A stretch of 64,000 nucleotides of DNA from Liriodendron chinense. Lineage: Eukaryota; Streptophyta; Magnoliopsida; Magnoliales; Magnoliaceae. The translations under genes were made by a program, and so were the position numbers. Under the pieces are notes generated by a model, which saw nothing but the letters and a program-made list of their open reading frames with translations, had not been told where the DNA came from and searched no databases. The stretch is from positions 1,302,001 through 1,366,000 of the forward strand of contig ML058343.1 of the NCBI GenBank assembly GCA_003013855.2. The letters run 5' to 3'. Within the stretch, counting starts at the first letter, position 1; the number at the start of each line of letters is the position of its first letter. Positions 56,316 to 64,000 of the stretch are shown piece after piece.

Positions 56316-56935
56316 GTTAAAATAGAGCCTTCAATATGGATAGTCAGGGGGTTTCAGGCGATCGACCTGCACTCGTCAGGCGACCAAAAGTCCCCCCATA
56401 TATCCGATTGGTCTCTGGATAGTTTTAGACAGGTTTGGGCGACTAAACTTGGGGGCTTTGAGCACCCAAATTCGACAGATTTTGAGCAAAACTTTCTGGA
56501 CACTTTCAGCAGTGGTCGGGCAATCGACCTCTTATCATCGGGCGACCGAAGGTATTTTCAGGCATCCAATTGTGTCGGTTGTAGTTACGCAGTTTACGCG
56601 ATTTACACGAATTGTTTCTATGTTAAGTTGTAGCTTATATAAATAGGTGTAGTCGAGTTATAGGGTTATAATACATTTCTAAATGGCATTAGGGTTTGGA
56701 GAGAGAGTTTTGGTGAGAGAGAGTTTGGATTTTCTCTTGAATTTTGCTTTGTTGAGTAGTTCATCTCTTGTATTCTTTTGAATTTTTAGTGCAAATCACT
56801 ATGTGACATAGTTTTTTCTCCAAAAGGATTTTTCCATATAAATACGGATTATTTACATTGTGTTTGCTTGATCGCTGTGTGGTTGGTTCGTTTTTACTCT
56901 CTTTGTTTTGGTTTCGCGGAAGTTTCATACCCGGA
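56316..56935 (+). repeat. Possible copia-type LTR, opposite orientation
   Basis: It starts TGTTAAAATAGAGCC and contains a U5-like, T-rich end (TTGCTTGATCGCTGTGTGG, TTTTGGTTTCGCGG). The right end is uncertain and no partner LTR is visible. It abuts the minus-strand copia pol in the opposite direction. Confidence 0.4.
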
Positions 56936-57861
56936 CGAAGCGGGCACATCGTCGGACGAAGCATGACCAATTCCACCGGATGGAAACTGGACAGAGCCTA
57001 GGAATCACAACTGGAGGTGGCCCCCACAAGATGCCGGTCACTTTCCTTCTCTCCACGTGCATGTCACGTGCCAATCAACTAGTACGTCCTTGAGTCGTGA
57101 CTCATATGACTGACTTTAAGGTCTTTAATAAAGATCTCACCTGCAACCAAATGTGTCACATGTGTGGCACATTACAGCAAATCAAAAGGTGGGCCTTATC
57201 ATGACGATCCTGCTACAATTGAGGCCAATCCACCCACCAGATGAACCACATCATAGAAATCAACGGTCAACCATTGATCTGATCATAGGTACAGTTGTCA
57301 CTCACCCAATGAGTCGATCAACCTGATTTTCACAACAAGTGATCTTCATGATGGTTCCCACATATTGCAAGGCTGTGATGTACTGAACAGTTGAGACGGT
57401 TGTTGGAAAAATAGTGTAGCATGGTAAGCTTAGCACACTTCTATTGTATGCGATCAGCCCAATTCGCAATGATTGGGATGTATGTGTATCAAATACACGC
57501 ACCCAAACGAACCTCTGATGGCTGCTCTATGGGGTTGGTGTATGGGAACCTTCCCAAACACCTAGTTGCATTTGGAGATGTAGACAATCAATATTATCTC
57601 TTCAGTTTGCCTAGAAAAGATCTAATCGTTGGATGATCAGCCAGTCAGTGGCATGCAGAAATGGATGGACAAGATCATTCATAAGATAGCTCCAGCTAGG
57701 GATGTTGAGTACCATCAGATTGCTGTGTGATTTTTGCAGAAAAGCGGTAGGACTCCAAATGCAAGTAGGTGCATTGGAAGGCTCTAGAAATGAGAAAAAC
57801 GGAATGCAGTTCCGTGTAAGACCTGTTTTTCTTTAATTAGCATCTCTGGGACGCGGATTCA
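56936..57861. other. No gene recognised
   Basis: No conserved domain, repeat box or long frame. ORFs of 60-70 codons lack motifs. Confidence 0.4.
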
Positions 57862-57873
57862 GTCAGGTTGGAC

Positions 57874-58417
57874 TCGGATTGGGTGCTACCTCCACCAGTA
57901 GCTAGAGACCAAAGATCATGTTAGGAAATCCGTAGGGCCCACTGTGATTTGTATCTTTTATCTGCGCCGTTCATCTATTTTGACAGATAATTTTAGGAGA
58001 TGTACCTAAAAAAGAGTCAGATCGAAGGCTAAAGTGAACTACACCACATGTAGCAGTGGAGTTTAAACTCCTTCCCTTGAAAACTACATAAGGCCCACCG
58101 TGATGATTATTTTTCATCCAATTCGTTAATAACGTCACATAGACCTGTATGAAGGGTAAACATAAATATCAGCATGATCCAAACTTCTGTGGCTCCAATA
58201 AGTTTTCAACGGTAGGCTTTCAATCCCCACTACTTCCTGTGCTGTGATTCACTTAAGCCTTTAATATGCCTCATTTTTCGAATCATTTCCTCAAATGATC
58301 TTTCAAAATGGATGGACGGTGTGGATAAAACATAGACATTATGGTGGCCCCACAAAGCCCATGACAAGACCGTCCGTCTCTAGCTAGTTACTGGTGGGGT
58401 AGTATCCAATCCGCCCC
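57874..58417. mobile_element. Foldback element with 12-bp flanking repeat
   Basis: The ends TCGGATTGGGTGCTACC..CACCAGTAGCTAGAGAC and GTCTCTAGCTAGTTACTGGTGGGGTAGTATCCAATCCG are inverted. GTCAGGTTGGAC flanks both sides exactly (57862-57873, 58418-58429). Confidence 0.82.
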
Positions 58418-58429
58418 GTCAGGTTGGAC

Positions 58430-58860
58430 CTGACCGAGTTCCAGGTTCCTTTGGGGTCCACCTCTATCCATGTGTTGTATATCCAAGCCATCCATCCATT
58501 TTTCCATCTATTTCCGGGCATGGCACAAAAATGAAGCAGATTCAAATCTCAAGTGGGCCACACCACAGGAAACTATTGATCATTGAACGCCCACCACTAA
58601 AGATTTCCTGGGCCCACCGTAATATTTATTTGCTATCCAACCTGTAGATAATGTCACGAAAGGAAACGAACAAATATCAGCTTCATCTAATACATGTGGG
58701 CCCAAAAAAGTTTCTAATGGTCAATCACCACTGTTTCTGTGATTTGGATTTGTTTCATATTTTTGCAATGACCTGAAAAAACAGATGGACGAGCGTCGAT
58801 ATACGACACATGCATCCAGGTGGGCCTCACAAGACATTACGGAAGGGGCGCGGTTTGGGT
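58430..58860. repeat. Foldback element
   Basis: Mirrored boxes CCATCCATCCATTTTTCC / AAAAACAGATGGACG and CTCAAGTGGGCCACACCACAGG / CACCACTGTTTCTGTG. Outer ends are not defined. Confidence 0.65.
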
Positions 58861-59345
58861 GGATACCCAAGTGTGGGGCCACTGTGATGTATGTACCATA
58901 CATCTACACCGTCCATGCATTTTGAAAGCTCATTTTAGCGTATGAATCTTTTTGAAGCAGATCCAAATCTTAGGTGGACCATACCACATGAAACAGTAGT
59001 GATTGAATCCATACCATTAAAAACTTCATGAGGTCCACCGGAATGTTTATTTTCCATCCAACCTGTTGAAAAGGTCACAAAGACATAGATGAAGCGACCA
59101 CACAAATATCAACTTGATCCAAAACTTTTGTAGCTCACAAGAAGTTTTTAATGATTGAGTACCACTGTTTACTGTATTATGGTCCACCTGAGATTTGGAT
59201 GTACTTCAGTTTTTGGATAATGCTCTAACATGTGTTTTCAAAATGGATGCACGGAGTGGATTTAAGACACACACATCATACAGTGGACTCCACGGTCAGG
59301 GATCCACCCACCTCGGTGGATCCGGGGATCCACTGAAGCCGCTCC
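58861..59345. repeat. Foldback element
   Basis: Boxes CACCGTCCATGCATTTTG / CAAAATGGATGCACGGAG and TTAGGTGGACCATACC / ATGGTCCACCTGAGATTTGG mirror each other. The right end GGATCCACTGAAGCCGCTCCC is atypical. Confidence 0.65.
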
Positions 59346-59699
59346 CGGACGGAAGTCTGTGCGGTTCCGACGCCCTTCTTTCCGTCACTCTAAAAAAAAA
59401 AAAATTGAAAGGTAAATAAAAAAATAAAGAAAATATAAAAACAGATATTTCTTCCTACATTTAAATAATAAAAAAAGAAAAGAATAGAAAAAATCAACGT
59501 AAGAGGCTTATCTTTCCACAATATATTAATAAAAAAAGACCGGGTGAAATGTTCTCCAAGAGTATTAAAGTCCCACTTACGCAAGATGACGTGTGCTTGC
59601 CTCACACCCACTACGGACGCGGTACACGTGATATGCGTGTGGGACACTTTAACTGCGCATAAGCTGGGTCCCACCGAGGAGATGACATGTGGCTAGATT
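59346..59699. other. AT-rich stretch, no gene
   Basis: An A-rich tract (59391-59500) follows the foldback end; no frame of note. Confidence 0.4.
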
Positions 59700-60120
59700 T
59701 CCGAAGTTCCTGCGCTGGGATCCTACGTGGGGCTACAGTGATGTTCGTGAGAAATCCACCCCGTTCATCCATTTTGTGATCAAATGAACATAATACAAGA
59801 CTCAAGTGGGCCGAAAACATGAGGATTGAACGTCCACAGTTGAAATATTCGTGGGGCCACAGAAGTTTTGAATTAGGATAATATCTATGTTTTGGGTTCA
59901 TCCCAGTAGGAATGACGTTATGAACGGTATGGATGGCATGTAAATATCACTCAGGGAATTTCCCTACCCACCTTTTCCTTTAGTGCGGCTCACTTGAGTC
60001 TTGGATCCGGCTCAATTTTGTTCCCATGTCCATAAATGAGATCAAAAAATGGATGGACGGGGTGGATTTCTCACAAACATCACTGTAGGCCTCATTTAGG
60101 TTCCCAGCGCTCCTGCGAAA
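59700..60120. repeat. Foldback element
   Basis: Ends TCCTGCGCTGGGATCCTACGTGGGG and CCTCATTTAGGTTCCCAGCGCTCCTGCG are inverted; inner boxes TTCATCCATTTTGTGATC and GATCAAAAAATGGATGGACGG mirror each other. Confidence 0.65.
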
Positions 60121-61229
60121 GTCTTTGGCAGGAAATCCGCGTCCGTCCATCATGCAACGGTGAAAGCGAGATTTTGAATCCAAACACTAGGATCCCAACG
60201 TGTTGAATATTGAGCCGGACACCTTCATGGTGGAACCCACCTGACTCACGGCTGGGATTCTCCACACGTCTAATATTGCTTTAATAAGATTTTTTTTACG
60301 TGAACTTCCGCGATTAAAGAGAAAGTCAAAGTCAAGGCACGGAAATTAATATACCCTCGAGATTAAGACTTCAGGAACTCTGGAAGACGTCATCTCGAGC
60401 GAGCCATGACTCGATGGCTTAAGCTTGTTGGTTCGACCAACCATCACCATCCGTGGGACCTAAACTCGAGCCGTGAGCTTGTACAAGTGGGCCACATGGA
60501 TCGGTGATCCAACTGTTGATACGATGGGCCCCCCTGTACGTGTGGAAATATTCTAAAATATCCTCCCCGCGTCGGTATCATGACTCTTCAAATGTGGGCC
60601 AAGACATAGACGGTGGATGGAGGATCCTAGCAAAGAGAACACAACATGGACGGTTCCGATAATCAGGCTACTCAGCACGTGCGCCAGGAGAGCAGCAAAA
60701 CAAGCTTGATTTTGGTGCATGGCCCATCCTAAGTGAGGCCCACAATATCTATGAACCATGGGCCCTGCTTTTACAAACTGGAAGCACGAGAGATACTGTA
60801 CGGACACACAAACGTAGATGTGAACACTTGTGATGGAGTATTGGGCAAGCATGGTGGGCCCAATACAGAACTGGGTCTTGATCACTTGCAGGCCTGCTGG
60901 ATGTACGCTGCATAGCATGCCAATTAAGTGGGCCCAGGCTCAAATCCCGACCGGTTACCGGCAGAAGGTAAAGACATGGGTCCGCTAGGAATTTCAGTTG
61001 TGGCTGTCAAATGTTTTTTTACTCGACTACACAGACTGATTTATCCGGTCCTGAGTTGAGTTGGTACTCACCCGAGTTGGGGGTGACTCGTCTGAGTCAG
61101 GCATATTTAGGGGGGTGACTCGTGGTGTCGCACCGGGTCGGACTCGATCGAGTCCGAGTCCACTTGGATTTGTCCGCAATACTCCAGAACTTCTAGACGG
61201 TGGTCCAGATTTTAGGCCTTAATGAGGCC
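60121..61229. other. No gene recognised
   Basis: Contains AAGTCAAAGTCAAGG (W-box-like, 60322) and a GACTCG/GAGTTG-rich stretch (61019-61170). No coding region or full element. Confidence 0.4.
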
Positions 61230-61745
61230 CAGAAACAAATGGGACCCCTGGCACAGAGATATAGCTGTGCCCAGCGCTGCGTGGGACCCACAGAGATATC
61301 CGTGATAAATCCACTCCGTCCATCTGTTCTAAAAAGTCACGATTGGCCACGAGTATAAAAATCAGGCAAAAACAAAACTCAGGTGGGCCATACCACGTGA
61401 AATAGTGGGGATTGAACGCGTGGGTGTGACAGAAGTTTTGTATGAGGATGATATTTGTGCCTACAGTTTATCTGAATGGTAATAACCCCATGAACGATTT
61501 GGATGACATATAGAAATCATGCTAAACTCCAGGAATATTTCAACGGTGGACATTTCTGTTCCCATTTTTTCGTTTGGTGTGGCCCACCTGAGTTTTGGAT
61601 TCTGTATTAAATTTTTACTCCTGACCTATTGTGTCCTTTAAGAACAGATGGACGGAGTGGATTTGTCACAGACATCCTTATGAGCCCCACACATCCCCAG
61701 GCACAGGTATATCTCTAATCTCTATGCCCGTGCCTGGGCCAGTTT
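61230..61745. repeat. Foldback element, GAGATAT subfamily
   Basis: Ends CCTGGCACAGAGATATAGCTGTGCC and GGCACAGGTATATCTCTAATC; inner boxes AAATCCACTCCGTCCATCTGTTC and GAACAGATGGACGGAGTGGATTTG are perfect mirrors. Confidence 0.75.
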
Positions 61746-61779
61746 GAACGGGCAATTAGGCAACCCGAGCACCTCCTCT

Positions 61780-61975
61780 AGTCACCACTATTTCCCGTGG
61801 TAATGGTCCACTTAAGATTTGGATCTACATAATTTTTGTAACTCCCTACTCAAATGAGCTGGAGAAATGGATGGACGGGCGTGTGGATATACAAAATATC
61901 ATCCATGTGGAACACACGGTAGTAGGGTAACACACCCACTAGGCTGTTCCCAGGGTCTCACCTAATCCGCTCTCT
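61780..61975. repeat. Foldback element, right arm only
   Basis: CACCACTATTTCCCGTGG through TCACCTAATCCGCTCTC, with no matching left arm. Confidence 0.65.
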
Positions 61976-63097
61976 TCTTTATGTATCTTTCAAGAAAGGC
62001 GGCCAATAAAAATGGAAATGGCTGTACGCCAAATAGTCAATGAAACCGAATTTTACACGATATTAACGTGTGAACACTTTCCAGAATGCAATGCCTCCTT
62101 TAATCTATTTTATTTCTTAGAACAAGAATTATACGGTCCTGATGCATTAGAACTTTACTAGTATCCTGGATAGCCAGTTTGTACAGGTGGGCCCCATGAT
62201 AATAGGAGATGATTGCGATTCTTGGATCAGTGTCGCCTAAAACATGTTTAGTCAACGGTCCTAAATAATAGTCATTGATGGGGTGGACCATCCGATTTGG
62301 AAAGCTTTTGGGGTATACTCCATCCATTGTGAGGCCATCAAATCAACGGTTTAGATCACGTAAAACTAGGCTCCACTTGTACTAAATAGAAATGGCAGGA
62401 ATTACCAGGCCTTGTACATAAGGTAATTAGTATCCTGATGCGCCCATCCCATCCAAAGTGGTCCATGATTTTGTGATCCACACCGTTGATTTGATGGACC
62501 TATCCCGAATTGGGGGCCCCACAAACATATTTCACATTAGAAGATCATAACCCTTCAATCAGAATCCTACATTTAAGGAAAGAAGTACCATACACCTTAT
62601 ATTTTAATCCGGAAGAGTTGCCGTATCACCGTCAACGGTGGAGTCCAAACAAACAATAGGTGTGGACCAGTGTTACATTGTCCCACTCGATGCATGAGAA
62701 GCCGAAACTTCCTCATGACTTGTGAGGCATGACAGCGTAGTCTTCAAAAAAACGCGTGCATTCATTGCCTTTTTAGATGCAACCACTCCAGCGGCGTACT
62801 AACGCCCTTCAAGTCAAGTCTTTATTTGTTTCTATGTTTGCAATTATTCAGAGAAGTTTTTTATTTATGGGATCCAAAATGTGACTAGAATTAATTCTCT
62901 TGAGAAATTGCTAGGATCCCTTCATCTTAAAATTTTACTTTTTAGGTGGGCCTATAAGATGGATGGTTTAGATCCATGATTTTAACCCTTATGTCATAAT
63001 TAGATGAGGAAATGTAGAATTAAAGACCAAGATTTATATCTATTAAAATGAGTGAGTAGATTCAGTCGAAGACTTTGGGTTGTTTAGAACATGGGGT
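61976..63097. other. No gene recognised
   Basis: Short phrases such as GTGGGCCCCATGATAATAG and ATCAACGGTTTAGATCACG recall the foldback family, but no element can be delimited. Confidence 0.4.
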
Positions 63098-63103
63098 TAA
63101 GGA

Positions 63104-63352
63104 CCTGTTTGGTTGGCATATGAAAATTTGTTTCCAACTTAAAATCTGAATTCCAGTATAATCTAATTTTAACTGATATGTTTGGCAGCAAATTCCAGCC
63201 AAACAAGATTTCATCTAGAAACCTCAATTGGCTGGCATCTGAAAATTTATTTCCAGCTTAAAATCTAAATTCTAATGGAGTCCAATTTTAACTGGTGTGT
63301 TTGGCGGCAAATTCCAACCAAACAGCATTCTATCTAGAAACCTCAATTGGTT
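63104..63352. repeat. Tandem duplication of about 125 bp
   Basis: GAAAATTTGTTTCCAACTTA and GAAAATTTATTTCCAGCTTA, then CTAGAAACCTCAATTGGCTGG and CTAGAAACCTCAATTGGTTGG, show two units with about 85-90% identity. Confidence 0.8.
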
Positions 63353-63424
63353 GGAACAGAGATTAGCAGAAACACTGTGGGGGTCATTTCTATAGATGGA
63401 AAAAGAAGCAGAAGCGAGTGCCAT

Positions 63425-63640
63425 TCCTCGATGCATGTGTTATACATCTATGATGTATGTGTTTTATATCCATGCGGTCCATCTATTTTGAAACCTCAAT
63501 TAAGGGCATTAGACCTTATATGAGGTAGATCTAAATCTCAAGTGGACCACACCATTGGAAAACAATGTTGATTAAACGTCCACCAAAAAAAATCTTCGTA
63601 AGGCCACCATAATGTTTATTTTCCATCTAACTCAGACGTT
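63425..63640. repeat. Foldback element, left arm only, nested
   Basis: GATGTATGTGTTTTATATCC, GTCCATCTATTTTG, CTCAAGTGGACCACACCATTGG and ATGTTTATTTTCCATC occur in family order. Confidence 0.6.
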
Positions 63641-64000
63641 TGACTTGCAGGGCTACTATAGCCATGGGCCAAGTTCTTAGGCGGATCCGTAGCCCAAGTG
63701 GGCCATGTCACAAGCAACAGTTCAATCACACAATTTTCAACCAAACAACAAGTCCCAGATGGAATTTAGGTTCTTAATCCAGTTTCTGTAATTTTGGATT
63801 CCAACATTGGAATCTGAATTCTGCAACCAAGCAGGCCCTAAATGGTGTTGAATTGGGTTACATACATGGAATTAATATCATGGTATTTTGGCCGTCCAAT
63901 CCCAAGTTTGGAATTAATTCTTCCTTTTTGAAAAGACATTGTATTAAGTGAAATCTGTGTTTGGCCGACCATGGAATTGTAATCCATGGATCAGGTTTTG

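Larger units (their letters stand above)
63101..63838. mobile_element. Tourist/PIF-Harbinger-like element with TAA duplication
   Basis: Ends GGACCTGTTTGGTTGGCA and CTGCAACCAAGCAGGCCC are inverted with few mismatches. TAA flanks both (63098-63100, 63839-63841). The GGNCCTGTTTGGTT terminus with a 3-bp TAA/TTA duplication is typical of Tourist elements. No transposase is present. It contains a tandem duplication (63104-63352) and a foldback arm (63425-63640). Confidence 0.65.

Noticed and set aside
60300..60345. W-box-like repeats as a promoter of a nearby gene
   Set aside because: No coding region lies downstream on either strand.

Overview
This window looks like transposon-packed intergenic DNA of a flowering-plant nuclear genome. 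It holds several nested LTR retrotransposons, dozens of short inverted-repeat elements, GT-AG introns and one recognisable host gene. The very frequent palindromic repeats carrying GTGGGCCCCAC and TCCATCCATTTTT boxes remind me of magnoliid genomes, but that is an impression and the species cannot be fixed from the sequence.

Layout. 1-9160: a Ty3/gypsy Tat-lineage element (copy A, plus strand, 5' LTR cut by the window) with decayed gag-pol and an antisense extra gene. It sits in a copia-type LTR fragment (9161-9507), which itself abuts the gag of a third Tat-like element (copy C, 9508-10565). 12072-19449: a phytocyanin gene (minus strand) whose first exon is split by a nearly intact Ty1/copia element (12935-19315, 5-bp target duplication TGTAG, uninterrupted 1295-residue polyprotein). 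22490-35469: a 13-kb Ogre-like element (minus strand, duplication ACAAC) that has lost its RT/RNase H and carries several tandem-repeat arrays and a plus-strand ORF. 35524-36817: a foldback element with 9-bp target duplication that hosts both a hAT-like element and a tRNA-derived SINE. 37949-47578: Tat copy B (minus strand, duplication GGCCC), inserted in another foldback element. 47745-51900: a run of foldback elements. 51930-56279: a decayed copia pol (minus strand) split by a 1.9-kb solo LTR with duplication ATCAT. 57862-63841: more foldback elements and a Tourist-like element with TAA duplication.

How the parts relate. Almost everything is explained by successive insertions. The foldback elements are the oldest layer and repeatedly serve as targets. 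The LTR pairs, compared by eye, are least diverged in the copia element (three substitutions in about 400 bp), then Tat B (about 2%), Ogre (about 2.5%) and Tat A (about 4% over the visible 181 bp). The copia insertion is therefore probably the latest large event, and it destroyed the only host gene seen. No tRNA, rRNA, CRISPR or intact host gene was recognised.

The most interesting items are: the four-exon antisense gene with its own TATA box shared by Tat copies A and B; the near-identical coding regions of A and B joined to clearly different LTRs; the foldback family with Mutator-like 9-bp duplications; the SINE insertion; and the unexplained plus-strand ORF with a signal-peptide-like start inside the Ogre-like element.
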